64,000 bases of DNA from an uncultured Paracoccaceae bacterium (GTDB lineage Bacteria; Pseudomonadota; Alphaproteobacteria; Rhodobacterales; Rhodobacteraceae), in contig CATOSU010000019.1 of NCBI GenBank assembly GCA_951812615.1, positions 1-64,000 on the forward strand. The letters run 5' to 3'. Position 1 is the first letter of the stretch. Each line of letters starts with the position of its first letter. This document shows, piece after piece, positions 35,599 through 43,451 of the stretch. The position numbers were made by a program, and so were the translations under genes. Below the pieces are notes generated by a model. It saw nothing but the letters and a program-made list of their open reading frames with translations. It had not been told where the DNA came from and did not search any database.

Positions 35599-36375
35599 AT
35601 GACGCAACCGGAACTCTGGATCGGCACAAGCTGGAAAATGAACAAGCTGCTGGCCGAAGCACAGGCGTTTGCCTCGGCGCTGGCGGCCGCGGATGCCGGC
35701 CGTGCGCCGCATATCCACAGGTTCGTGATCCCGCCTTTCACGGCCGTGCGGCAGGTGGCATCGATCCTTGCAGACAGTTCGGTCCGGGTGGGGGTGCAGA
35801 ACATGCACTGCGAAGACGCAGGCGCCTGGACCGGGGAGATCTCCGCGCCGATGGTGGCCGATTGCGGCGCCGAGCTGGTCGAGCTCGGGCATTCGGAAAG
35901 GCGGGCACATTTCGGTGAAACCGACGAAACCGTCGGGCTGAAGGCCGCAGCCGCTGTTCGGCACGGGCTGACACCGCTGATCTGTATCGGGGAAACACTG
36001 GCCCAGCGGCAGGCCGGGCGGGCACAGGAGGTGCTGGAAGCACAGGTGCGCGCCGCGCTGGGCCGGATCGAAGACACCGGCGCGCCAGTCCTTTTGGCCT
36101 ATGAACCGGTCTGGGCCATCGGCGATGGCGGCATTCCCGCGACCTCTGAGTATGCCGATGCGCGGCAGGCCGGGATCGCCGCCGTGGCGCAGGATGTTCT
36201 GGGCCGGCGGGTGCCCTGCCTTTATGGCGGATCGGTCAGCCCGGAAAACTGCCGCGACCTGATTACGTGCCCGCATATCGACGGGCTGTTCATCGGGCGG
36301 GCGGCATGGAACGTTGAGGGATATCTGGACATACTCGCGCGATGCGCATCCGTAACCGGAGGGGAAGAAAGATGA
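35599..36375 (+). CDS. lerI: TIM-family L-erythrulose-1-phosphate isomerase-like protein
   Basis: 258 aa triose-phosphate-isomerase fold. Catalytic His98 (LGHSERR) and Glu169 (AYEPVWAIG) and Lys13 are present. The N-terminal NWKMN of true TIM reads SWKMN here (GTSWKMNK), and loop 6 reads [10 protein letters not shown], as in the EryH/LerI erythritol isomerases. It converts L-erythrulose 1-phosphate to D-erythrulose 4-phosphate. It overlaps the RpiB-like gene by 4 bases (ATGA at 36372-36375). A housekeeping tpiA role is less likely because of the motif change and context. Confidence 0.83.
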   Translation: MTQPELWIGTSWKMNKLLAEAQAFASALAAADAGRAPHIHRFVIPPFTAVRQVASILADSSVRVGVQNMHCEDAGAWTGEISAPMVADCGAELVELGHSERRAHFGETDETVGLKAAAAVRHGLTPLICIGETLAQRQAGRAQEVLEAQVRAALGRIEDTGAPVLLAYEPVWAIGDGGIPATSEYADARQAGIAAVAQDVLGRRVPCLYGGSVSPENCRDLITCPHIDGLFIGRAAWNVEGYLDILARCASVTGGEER

Positions 36376-36827
36376 AGATTGCAGTGGCCGGCGACAGCGC
36401 CGGCGAGGGGCTGGCGCAGGTTCTGGCCGACTACCTGAGTGCGCGTTACGAGGTGTCCGAGATTTCGCGCACCGATGCCGGGCCGGACCCGTATTATGCC
36501 AATCTGGCCGACCGGGTCGCCTCTGCTGTCATGGACGGCACCTATGACCGTGCGATCCTCTGCTGCGGCACCGGGATCGGGGTCTGCATCGCTGCCAACA
36601 AGGTGCCCGGCATCCGGGCGGCGCTGGTCAGTGACGCCTATTCCGCAGCCAAGGCGGCCACGTCGAACAACGCCCAGATCGTCACGCTGGGCGCGCGCAC
36701 CATTGCCGGGGAACTGGCGAAAACGATCGTCGACGCCTATCTCGACAACACGTTCGACCCCAACGGGCGGTCTGCCGGAAACGTCAGCGCGATTGACGCG
36801 GTCGACGCGAAATACTCAGCCGACTGA
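36372..36827 (+). CDS. derI: RpiB-family D-erythrulose-4-phosphate isomerase-like protein
   Basis: 151 aa RpiB/LacB fold. [20 protein letters not shown] holds the active-site Cys65 and the GTGIG phosphate loop, and the N-terminus reads [10 protein letters not shown] instead of the ADHAG of true RpiB, as in EryI/DerI. It converts D-erythrulose 4-phosphate to D-erythrose 4-phosphate. ATG 36372 lies in the TIM-like gene's stop and has a GGAGGGGAAG site. Last gene of the oiaK operon; 12 bases from the convergent SDR stop. Confidence 0.83.
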   Translation: MKIAVAGDSAGEGLAQVLADYLSARYEVSEISRTDAGPDPYYANLADRVASAVMDGTYDRAILCCGTGIGVCIAANKVPGIRAALVSDAYSAAKAATSNNAQIVTLGARTIAGELAKTIVDAYLDNTFDPNGRSAGNVSAIDAVDAKYSAD

Positions 36828-36839
36828 TTTCGGGGGCGG

Positions 36840-37679
36840 CTATTCCCCGCGCATGAAGGCATCGAACCGCGCCGCGCAGTCCTTGTGCCAGCGCGACAGC
36901 GGCGGGCGGTTTTCGACGATATCGCCCATGGCCCAGGTCATGCGCTTTTCGTCCATCTCCCGGGTCACGTCGCCATCTGGACACAGGATATAGAAATCCC
37001 CCTCTTCCAGACGCCGAAACATGAAATCGGCGGCCTGTTCGGGCGTCCACGCGCCGTCCGGCATCTCGGTCCGGCCCCGGCGGTTGAGATCGGTAAAGAC
37101 GAAACCGGGGATCATCAGATGCGCGGTGACCGCCGCGCCCGCTTCGCGCAGGTCATGGGCCAGAGCTTCGGTAAAGGCTTTCACCCCGGCCTTGGACACG
37201 TTGTAGGCCGGATCGCCCGGGGGCGTGGTGATCCCCTGTTTGGACCCGGTATTGATGACCAGACCGGGCCGGCCGCTGTTCACCATGTCCGGGACAAAGG
37301 CCTGACAGCAATGCACGATGCCCAACAGGTTCACGCCCAGCACCCGGTCCCAGTTGCCTGAATTGTCGAAAATGTCGCTGCCGGGCTGGATGCCGGCATT
37401 GCTCATCAGAACATCGACACGCCCGAACCGGTCCATAACCGCGTCCCGCATTGCAGCAACAGCCGCGCGGTCGGAGACATCCGTGGCGCTTGTCATCACC
37501 TCGGCCGCGCCGGCCTCTTTCAGCGTTGCTGACACGTCGGCAAACAGGTCTTCGCGCAGATCGGCAAGCACCAGCGACATGCCCTCTGCTGCCAGCCGCT
37601 GCGCCACGGCCAGCCCGATCCCGTTCGCGCCGCCGGTTATCACCGCGACCTTGCCGGCCCCTGTTGCGTCAAGGTTCAT
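36840..37679 (-). CDS. SDR-family NAD(P)-dependent oxidoreductase
   Basis: 279 aa classical SDR with TGGANGIG (residues 15-22), SNAG, and YNVSKAGV. A C-terminal extension (about 225-279) with DFMFRRLEEGDFYILCPDG resembles SDRs annotated as short-chain dehydrogenases of unknown role. Leftward and downstream of the tartrate-dehydrogenase-like gene (69 bases apart). A role in oxidising a sugar or polyol is inferred from its neighbours only. Confidence 0.82.
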   Translation of the reverse strand: MNLDATGAGKVAVITGGANGIGLAVAQRLAAEGMSLVLADLREDLFADVSATLKEAGAAEVMTSATDVSDRAAVAAMRDAVMDRFGRVDVLMSNAGIQPGSDIFDNSGNWDRVLGVNLLGIVHCCQAFVPDMVNSGRPGLVINTGSKQGITTPPGDPAYNVSKAGVKAFTEALAHDLREAGAAVTAHLMIPGFVFTDLNRRGRTEMPDGAWTPEQAADFMFRRLEEGDFYILCPDGDVTREMDEKRMTWAMGDIVENRPPLSRWHKDCAARFDAFMRGE

Positions 37680-37747
37680 CTTTTCCCTCCGGTGTCATGC
37701 TCAGGCCCGAGTGTGGCGCGCGCGGGCCGGGTCTGACAAGCCCGTTT

Positions 37748-38821
37748 TCAGGTGTTGGAGCCACGAATGGTGTCGATCACAGCGTCGGTAACCTCGCGCG
37801 TGGTGGCTGTTCCGCCGACATCCGGGGTTGTGATCCCGGCGGCGCAAACCTCCTCGATCGCCTTCATCAGCCGTGCGGCGGCATCCGTTTCGCCCAGATG
37901 CTCCAGCATCTGGCTGGCGGTCCAGAAGGTCGCCACCGGGTTGGCGATGCCCTTACCGGTGATGTCGAAGGCCGATCCGTGGATTGGTTCGAACATCGAC
38001 GGAAACCGCCGTTCGGGATCGATATTTGCCGTCGGGGCAACGCCCAGACTGCCGGCCAGCGCGCCGGCCAGATCGGACAGGATATCAGCATGCAGGTTGG
38101 TGGCCACGATCGTGTCCAGGCTTTCGGGCTGCAGCGTCATGCGCACGGTCATCGCATCGACCAGCATCTTGTCCCAGCTCACATCCGGGTATTCCTGCGC
38201 AACCTCGGCGGCAATCTCGTCCCACATCACCATGCCGTGCCGCTGGGCGTTGGACTTGGTCACCACGGTCAGGTGTTTGCGCGGGCGGGACCGGGCGAGC
38301 GCGAACGCATACCGCATGATCCGGGTCACGCCGACGCGGGTAAAGATGGCCACCTCGGTCGCGACTTCCTCGGGTAGGCCACGATGGGCGCGCCCGCCAT
38401 GCCCGGCATATTCGCCCTCGGAGTTTTCCCGCACGATCACCCAGTCGAGATCTCCGGGCCCCTTGTCGCGCAGCGGTGCAGAGATGCCGGGCAGGATGCG
38501 GGTGGGACGGACATTGGCGTATTGATCGAACCCCTGGCAGATCGGCAGGCGCAGGCCCCAGAGCGTGACATGATCCGGCACGTCCGGCGCACCAACTGCC
38601 CCGAAAAACACTGCGTCCATCGGCTTGAGCTGCTCCAGCCCGTCCTCGGGCATCATGACCCCGTGTTTCCTGTAATAATCCGAACCCCAGTTGAACCGCG
38701 TGACATCCAGCCCGAAGCCACCGTCACGGGCCGCCAGAGCATCGAGCACGTCAAGCCCGGCCTCGATCACCTCGGGGCCAATCCCGTCAGCCCCGATTGC
38801 CGCAATTTTCAGAGTGCGCAT
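37748..38821 (-). CDS. Tartrate/D-malate dehydrogenase-like protein (IMDH family)
   Basis: 357 aa beta-decarboxylating dehydrogenase of the isopropylmalate/isocitrate family. Signatures: GADGIGPEVIEAGLDVL, ENSEGEYAGHGG, VTKSNAQRHGM with the catalytic Lys, and ATNLHADILSDLAGALAGSLG with the metal Asp residues, and EPIHGSAFDITGKGIANP. The missing leucine-recognition loop and ENSEGEY point to tartrate or D-malate dehydrogenase. Start ATG 38821 has a GGGGAGAAGG site. It oxidises a 2-hydroxy-diacid with NAD, possibly with decarboxylation. Confidence 0.85.
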   Translation of the reverse strand: MRTLKIAAIGADGIGPEVIEAGLDVLDALAARDGGFGLDVTRFNWGSDYYRKHGVMMPEDGLEQLKPMDAVFFGAVGAPDVPDHVTLWGLRLPICQGFDQYANVRPTRILPGISAPLRDKGPGDLDWVIVRENSEGEYAGHGGRAHRGLPEEVATEVAIFTRVGVTRIMRYAFALARSRPRKHLTVVTKSNAQRHGMVMWDEIAAEVAQEYPDVSWDKMLVDAMTVRMTLQPESLDTIVATNLHADILSDLAGALAGSLGVAPTANIDPERRFPSMFEPIHGSAFDITGKGIANPVATFWTASQMLEHLGETDAAARLMKAIEEVCAAGITTPDVGGTATTREVTDAVIDTIRGSNT

Positions 38822-39029
38822 GAACCTTCTCCCCATTTCCCGTCGTCCTGCCGCGGCGACCCTACGCGCCGGACATGCGGGCAACAAGCGTCTGACCGTC
38901 CTTTCGGGCCGGACAACCGCCGGCAGCCGCATGACCGGATGACGCCGCCCGCCGAACGCGCTATTGCAGGCAGGTGGTGGGGCCGTGAACGCGGCCCCGC
39001 GCAGGGGAAGTATTCAGGAAGGGGACCAC

Positions 39030-39695
39030 ATGGCCCGCATCGTGTTTGATCTGGACGGAACCCTGATCGACAGCGCACCGGATATTCAGGCCATCGCCAA
39101 CGCGCTTTTGGCCGACGAGGGGCTCGCGCCTGTCACGCTGGAGCAGGTGCGCGGGTTTATCGGCAACGGGACCGCGGTATTCATCCGAAAACTGCGGGCC
39201 GCGCGTGGCATCCCCGACAGCGAACAGGCGCGGTTTCTGGATGTCTTCCATGACCGATATGACGATGCGGTGAGGCTGACGCATCCCTATCCGGGCGTGG
39301 TGGCTGCACTGGAGGCTTTGCGCGGGGCGGGCCATCGTCTGGGCATTTGCACCAACAAACCGCTGCAGCCGACGCATTCCGTTTTGAACCATCTCGGGCT
39401 GGACCGGTTCTTTGATACAGTCTGGGGTGGAAACTCTCTGCCGGTCTCCAAACCGGACCCGGCGCCGCTGCACGCGGCGTTTGACGCCCTGTCCGGCGGA
39501 CCGTGTCTTTATGTCGGCGACAGCGAGGTCGACGCCGAAACCGCGGTTCGGGCCGACATCCCGTTCCTGCTGTTTACCGAAGGCTACCGCAAGTCACCGG
39601 TCACAGAGATGGTGCATGCGCGGGCCTTCTCAACCTTTGCGGAATTGCCGGTTCACGTTGCCGATCTGACCCCGGAAGAGGGAGAAAACGCATGA
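39030..39695 (+). CDS. gph: HAD-family phosphoglycolate phosphatase-like hydrolase
   Basis: 221 aa HAD subfamily IA phosphatase. Nucleophile motif FDLDGTLIDSAPDIQ (Asp7, Asp9), the ICTNKP motif II, and SKPDPAPL with YVGDSEVDAETA (motifs III-IV) are all visible. It dephosphorylates a small phosphoester such as 2-phosphoglycolate. ATG 39030 has an AGGAAGGGGACC site. Overlaps the enolase-superfamily gene by 4 bases (ATGA), so both belong to one operon, divergent from the tartrate-dehydrogenase-like gene. Confidence 0.85.
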   Translation: MARIVFDLDGTLIDSAPDIQAIANALLADEGLAPVTLEQVRGFIGNGTAVFIRKLRAARGIPDSEQARFLDVFHDRYDDAVRLTHPYPGVVAALEALRGAGHRLGICTNKPLQPTHSVLNHLGLDRFFDTVWGGNSLPVSKPDPAPLHAAFDALSGGPCLYVGDSEVDAETAVRADIPFLLFTEGYRKSPVTEMVHARAFSTFAELPVHVADLTPEEGENA

Positions 39696-40861
39696 AGATC
39701 ACCGAAATCTTCAGCCATGTCCTGCAATACGATCTGCCCGGCGAGCTTGGGTATTCCCAGCAATATTACACCCGCCGGACCGCGCATCTGGTCGAGGTCC
39801 GGACCGACGCGGGTGTCACCGGATGGGGCGAATGCTTTGGTCCCGGAAACGTGGCGATTGGCAACAAGGCCATCGTTGAAAAGGTGATTCAGCCGATGAT
39901 CCTCGGCGACGATCCACTGGACCGCGACGTGATCTGGCACAAGGTCTATAACCTGCTTCGCGACCACGGGCAGAAAGGCATGCCGCTGCAATCCCTGTCG
40001 GGCGTCGATATCGCGCTGTGGGACATCGCCGGAAAGGTTGCCGGGCAGCCTCTGTTCCGGCTGCTCGGCGGCGCCCACCGGACCCGCGTCCGCGCCTATG
40101 GCTATGGTATGATGCTGAAACGTCAAAGCGTGGCCGATCATGTCGCGCGGTTCCGGGACGAAGCCGCTGCCATTCTGGACATGGGTTTTACCGCGACCAA
40201 GATGAAGGTGGGGCTGGGCCCGCGCGACGACGTTCAGCTGTGCCGGGCCGTGGCCGAAGGCGTGGGCGACAGGGGCCGGTTCATGGTCGACGCCAACCAT
40301 TGCTACACCACCTCAGACGCATTCTATGTAGGACGTGCGCTGGAGGAACTGGACGCCTACTGGTTCGAGGAACCGGTCGCGCCCGAGGATCTGGATGGCT
40401 ACCGCGAACTGCGCGCCGGGCTGAAGGTGAACATCTCGGGGGGCGAGGCCGAATTCAACCGCTGGGGCTGGCGGCAGATTCTGGAGAACCGCGGGCTCGA
40501 CATTGCCCAGCCCGAAGTCTGTGCGCTGGGCGGCATCAGTGAGTACCAGCGCGTGCTGGCGCTGTGCCACGCGCATTTCACCCCGGTGATCAACCATGTC
40601 TGGGGATCGGCGGTGGCGGTGGCCACCAACCTGCACCTGCTGGCGGCGATGCCGCCCATGCCCGGCGGGCTGCACCCGTGGGAACCGATGCTGGAATTTG
40701 ACACCACCGACAACCGGTTCCGCGACGAATTGCTGACCGAGCCGCTGGATGTTCAGGGGCAGGTGGCCGCGGGCGACGGGTTTGTATCGATCCCGCAAGG
40801 GCCGGGGCTGGGGGTGGAACCGTACCGGGATTTCATCCGCCACTACGAGATTGATGGCTGA
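39692..40861 (+). CDS. Mandelate racemase/enolase-superfamily enzyme (galactarolactone cycloisomerase-like)
   Basis: 389 aa enolase-superfamily protein. Catalytic Lys pair K170/K172 (TKMKVG), metal ligands Asp200 (VDANH), Glu226 (FEEPV) and Glu252 (GGEAE), and His302 (NHVWGS) are visible. The GWGECFGP, SLSGVDIALWDIAGK and CALGGISE segments resemble D-galactarolactone cycloisomerase and related sugar-acid dehydratases. It eliminates or isomerises a sugar acid to a 2-keto-3-deoxy acid, which the HpaI aldolase at 29.1 kb could cleave. Confidence 0.83.
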   Translation: MKITEIFSHVLQYDLPGELGYSQQYYTRRTAHLVEVRTDAGVTGWGECFGPGNVAIGNKAIVEKVIQPMILGDDPLDRDVIWHKVYNLLRDHGQKGMPLQSLSGVDIALWDIAGKVAGQPLFRLLGGAHRTRVRAYGYGMMLKRQSVADHVARFRDEAAAILDMGFTATKMKVGLGPRDDVQLCRAVAEGVGDRGRFMVDANHCYTTSDAFYVGRALEELDAYWFEEPVAPEDLDGYRELRAGLKVNISGGEAEFNRWGWRQILENRGLDIAQPEVCALGGISEYQRVLALCHAHFTPVINHVWGSAVAVATNLHLLAAMPPMPGGLHPWEPMLEFDTTDNRFRDELLTEPLDVQGQVAAGDGFVSIPQGPGLGVEPYRDFIRHYEIDG

Positions 40862-40890
40862 ACCCCGGCTCCGGCCCGGCTCGAAATCGT

Positions 40891-40909
40891 CGGCCCGTGT
40901 GGCGGGCCG
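40891..40909. terminator. Terminator-like hairpin between convergent genes
   Basis: Perfect 7-base stem CGGCCCG / CGGGCCG with a 5-base loop in the 54-base gap between the convergent stops of the enolase-superfamily gene and coxG. No T tract. Confidence 0.5.
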
Positions 40910-40915
40910 CGGCCG

Positions 40916-41368
40916 TCAGCCGGCCAATTCGCCTTCGACGATCTCGGCAAACTTCGCGAAAAACTTGCCCGACAGCTTCTTGGCCGTACCCTGTATCAGA
41001 CGGCTGCCCAGCTGCGCGATCTTGCCGCCGACTTCGGCTTTGGCAGTATAAGTCAGCACGGTTTCGGCGCCGTCCTCGACAAGGCTGACATTGGCGCCGC
41101 CCCTGGCAAACCCGGCCGCGCCGCCCTTGCCCTCGCCGGTCAGCGAAAACCCGTCCGGCGCATCGGTGGTGTCAAGCGTGACCTCACCCGCGAACCGGGC
41201 TTTCACCGGACCCACTTTCAGAACCACCTTGGCTTCTAGGTTTTCCGGTGAATGCTGGATCAGTTCTTCGCAGCCGGGAATGCACTCGCGCAATACGTCG
41301 GGGTCGTTCAGCGCCTTGTAGACCGCCGATTTCGGGGCCGGGATGCGGATTGTATCGCTCAGTTCCAT
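40916..41368 (-). CDS. coxG: CoxG, carbon monoxide dehydrogenase accessory protein (SRPBCC)
   Basis: 150 aa SRPBCC/CoxG fold: IRIPAPKSAVYKALNDPDVLRECIPGCEE (read here as PAPKSAVYKALNDP then CIPGCEEL) and GGKIAQLGSRLIQGTAKKLS. CoxG helps attach CO dehydrogenase to the inner membrane and link it to the respiratory quinones. The C-terminal tail anchor found in some CoxG is short here. Last gene of the cox operon; AGGAAAATGAC site 16 bases after a 35-codon ORF. Confidence 0.87.
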   Translation of the reverse strand: MELSDTIRIPAPKSAVYKALNDPDVLRECIPGCEELIQHSPENLEAKVVLKVGPVKARFAGEVTLDTTDAPDGFSLTGEGKGGAAGFARGGANVSLVEDGAETVLTYTAKAEVGGKIAQLGSRLIQGTAKKLSGKFFAKFAEIVEGELAG

Positions 41369-41384
41369 GTCATTTTCCTGTGTA

Positions 41385-41492
41385 TCAGCAACATTTCGGG
41401 AATACGCGCAGCGCCACTTCCGCGGCGTCCTTGTCGGTCATCTGTTTGCGGGGCGTGGGGCGTCCGAACAGGCGTTCAAGCCATCTTTTCAT
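41385..41492 (-). CDS. Small 35-aa ORF between coxF and coxG
   Basis: ATG at 41492 lies 6 bases after a GGAGG ribosome site, and the ORF ends in TGA at 41387-41385. It overlaps the end of coxF by 17 bases in another frame. The product begins MKRWLERLFGRP, is basic and amphipathic at its start, and ends in two cysteines (FPKCC). Too short for usual gene callers. Function is unknown. The tight coupling and Cys end suggest a cox accessory or metal-linked microprotein, but that is inference. Confidence 0.6.
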   Translation of the reverse strand: MKRWLERLFGRPTPRKQMTDKDAAEVALRVFPKCC

Positions 41493-42246
41493 TCTGGCCT
41501 CCCTGACGGGTCCGGGCGTCAGCGTTTCGCCACTGCACGATTTCGGCAAGGATCGAGATGGCAATCTCGTGCGGGTCGACGGCCTGAATATTCAGCCCCG
41601 CCGGGGATTTGAGCCGTCTTACACAGGCGTCATCCATGCCCGTGCCCAGCAGCCGTTCACACAGCGCATCGGTCTTGCGCCGGCTGGCCACCATCGAAAC
41701 CCGCCGGACCGGGCTGTTCAGGGCGGCCCGCAGCGCTTCCAGATCGTTCTGACCCTGCGATGCGACCACCACGAAATCCCGTTCGGTCAGGTCGCTCAAC
41801 CCGTTCGCGCCATCTTGCGTCCGCAGCCCGGCCAGCCTTGCATGGGCACAGAGCGCGCTGGCAATTGGCCCGTCGCCAAAGACCGCAAGCCGCGGCGCCG
41901 GCTGGTACGGTTCGATCAGCAGATCCACTGTGCCGCCCGAAGGGCAACCGCTTTTGAAGGTGTGAAACCCGTCGGGGTCCTGCATCTCCACGACCTTGTC
42001 CGACGGCTTGACCCGGATCATGCGCGGGGCGTTTTCTGCAAGTGCCGCCTGCGCCGCGCTGCGGACCGCACGCCGGACGCAGCCGCCGCCAAGATGGCCG
42101 TGTATCTCGCCGTCGCTGTCGATGGCCGCCTTCGCGCCGGCCTTGGCCGAGGTCACGTCCGCCGTGCGCAGCACGGTTGCAACACAGAACGGCTGTTGCG
42201 ACTGACGCAGGCGGCCGATCATGTCGAAGACATCAAAACCAGACAT
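41476..42246 (-). CDS. coxF: XdhC/CoxF family accessory protein
   Basis: 256 aa XdhC/CoxI-type protein with the N-terminal VATVLRTADVTSAKAGAKAA and the GGGCVRRAV turn, and the C-terminal Rossmann-like LAVFGDGPIASALCAHARLAG. Members help insert and mature the molybdenum cofactor in the hydroxylase. Start ATG 42246 (MSGFDVFDMIGRL) has an AAAGGAATTG site. It follows coxE by 11 bases. Position after coxE matches coxF in Oligotropha-type operons. Confidence 0.85.
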   Translation of the reverse strand: MSGFDVFDMIGRLRQSQQPFCVATVLRTADVTSAKAGAKAAIDSDGEIHGHLGGGCVRRAVRSAAQAALAENAPRMIRVKPSDKVVEMQDPDGFHTFKSGCPSGGTVDLLIEPYQPAPRLAVFGDGPIASALCAHARLAGLRTQDGANGLSDLTERDFVVVASQGQNDLEALRAALNSPVRRVSMVASRRKTDALCERLLGTGMDDACVRRLKSPAGLNIQAVDPHEIAISILAEIVQWRNADARTRQGGQNEKMA

Positions 42247-42257
42247 GGCAATTCCTT

Positions 42258-43451
42258 TCACAACGCCCGGAACTCGGGTTCCAGAGCGGCCAGCGCCTCC
42301 AGCGTGTTGGCGGGCAGATGGGCATCCAGATGGGGCAGGGCGGCCTGCATGGCCGCAGCGACCGGTGCATGGTCCTGCCAGCCGCGGAGCGGGTTCAGCC
42401 AGACGATGCGCCGCGCCCTGTGCCGGATCTTGGTCAGCACGCGGGCCAGCGCCGCGGGATCCGACGTGCAATAGCCGTCGGAAATGATTAGCACCACGGT
42501 CCGGCTGTTCAGCGCCCGTGCGCCGTAGCCGGTGACAAAGCTTTCGAGGCTGCCCGAGATGTCCGTTCCGCCGCCAAAGCCTTCGGCCATCAGCGACAGG
42601 CGGCTTGCGGCGCGCAGCGTGTCCTGTTCACGCAGGGCGTCGGTCACCCGCAGCAGCCGGGTGTGGAACAGGTACGTGTCGGTGCGTATGCCGCTGTCCA
42701 CCAGCCCCTTGAGGAAGGACAGGAACACGCGCGCATAAAGCGTCATGGATCCGCTGACATCGCAGAATGCCACGATCTGCACTGGCCGGTCCGGGCGTTT
42801 GCGGTGAAACAGGTCCAGCGGTTCGCCGCCACGTGCCAGCGACGCCCGCTGGATCCGGCGCATGTCCAGCTGCGGACCCTTGCGCGACAGTCGGCGGCGG
42901 CGCGACCGGCGGTCGGTCATCGCTCGGGCCAGCCGGCGGGCGGTAATCTCGGCCTGCCGCAGCGTGTCGTCGTCCACCAGTTCCCGCAGGTCCCGGCGGC
43001 TGAGGTTTTCGGTGCGCGTCGCGATCAGCCGTCCGTCCATGCCCTCGGCGGCGTCTTCGCCCTCCGAGGGGGTCATGGCGTTCTGATCGCTTGTGCCTGC
43101 GCCTTCATCCGCGTTGTCGCCGAAATGTGGCTGCCACAGGGTCGGGCGGCTGGACTGTACGCGGATATGATCGTTGCGCACCGTATCCTGACGCTGGCGC
43201 CCGGCATTGAACCAATAGGCGTCGAACAGGTCGTCGAACCGCCGCCAGCTTTCTGCGTCCTGAACCAGAAGCGCGCACAGCGCCGTGCGCACCGCACCCG
43301 CATCCGTGGGATCGACGGCGGTCAGCACCTTCATCGCGTCGCTGGTTTCGCGCACTCCGACGGTCACGCCATTCATGCGCAGATGCGCGATGAAACCGGT
43401 CATGCGTTCGGCAGGGCCCTGTGCCCGGGACGGAAACCGCGTGGCCTGCAT
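42258..43451 (-). CDS. coxE: CoxE, VWA-domain CO dehydrogenase maturation protein
   Basis: 397 aa protein. The C-terminal von Willebrand A domain carries the MIDAS DVSGSM at residues 231-236 and SDGYCTSDP. The middle is a highly charged helix-rich region with an Arg-rich stretch (DRRSRRRRLSR). CoxE works with the CoxD ATPase in assembling the copper-sulfur-molybdenum centre. Starts with ATG 43451 one base inside the coxD stop (TGATG). Confidence 0.9.
   Translation of the reverse strand: MQATRFPSRAQGPAERMTGFIAHLRMNGVTVGVRETSDAMKVLTAVDPTDAGAVRTALCALLVQDAESWRRFDDLFDAYWFNAGRQRQDTVRNDHIRVQSSRPTLWQPHFGDNADEGAGTSDQNAMTPSEGEDAAEGMDGRLIATRTENLSRRDLRELVDDDTLRQAEITARRLARAMTDRRSRRRRLSRKGPQLDMRRIQRASLARGGEPLDLFHRKRPDRPVQIVAFCDVSGSMTLYARVFLSFLKGLVDSGIRTDTYLFHTRLLRVTDALREQDTLRAASRLSLMAEGFGGGTDISGSLESFVTGYGARALNSRTVVLIISDGYCTSDPAALARVLTKIRHRARRIVWLNPLRGWQDHAPVAAAMQAALPHLDAHLPANTLEALAALEPEFRAL

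Noticed and set aside
35599-36375. Housekeeping triose-phosphate isomerase
   Set aside because: NWKMN is SWKMN, loop 6 differs, and it overlaps the RpiB-like gene in a sugar-acid operon.
37702-37730. GGCCCG ... CGGGCC inverted repeat between the SDR and the tartrate-dehydrogenase-like gene
   Set aside because: Short stem in very GC-rich sequence without a T tract; could arise by chance.
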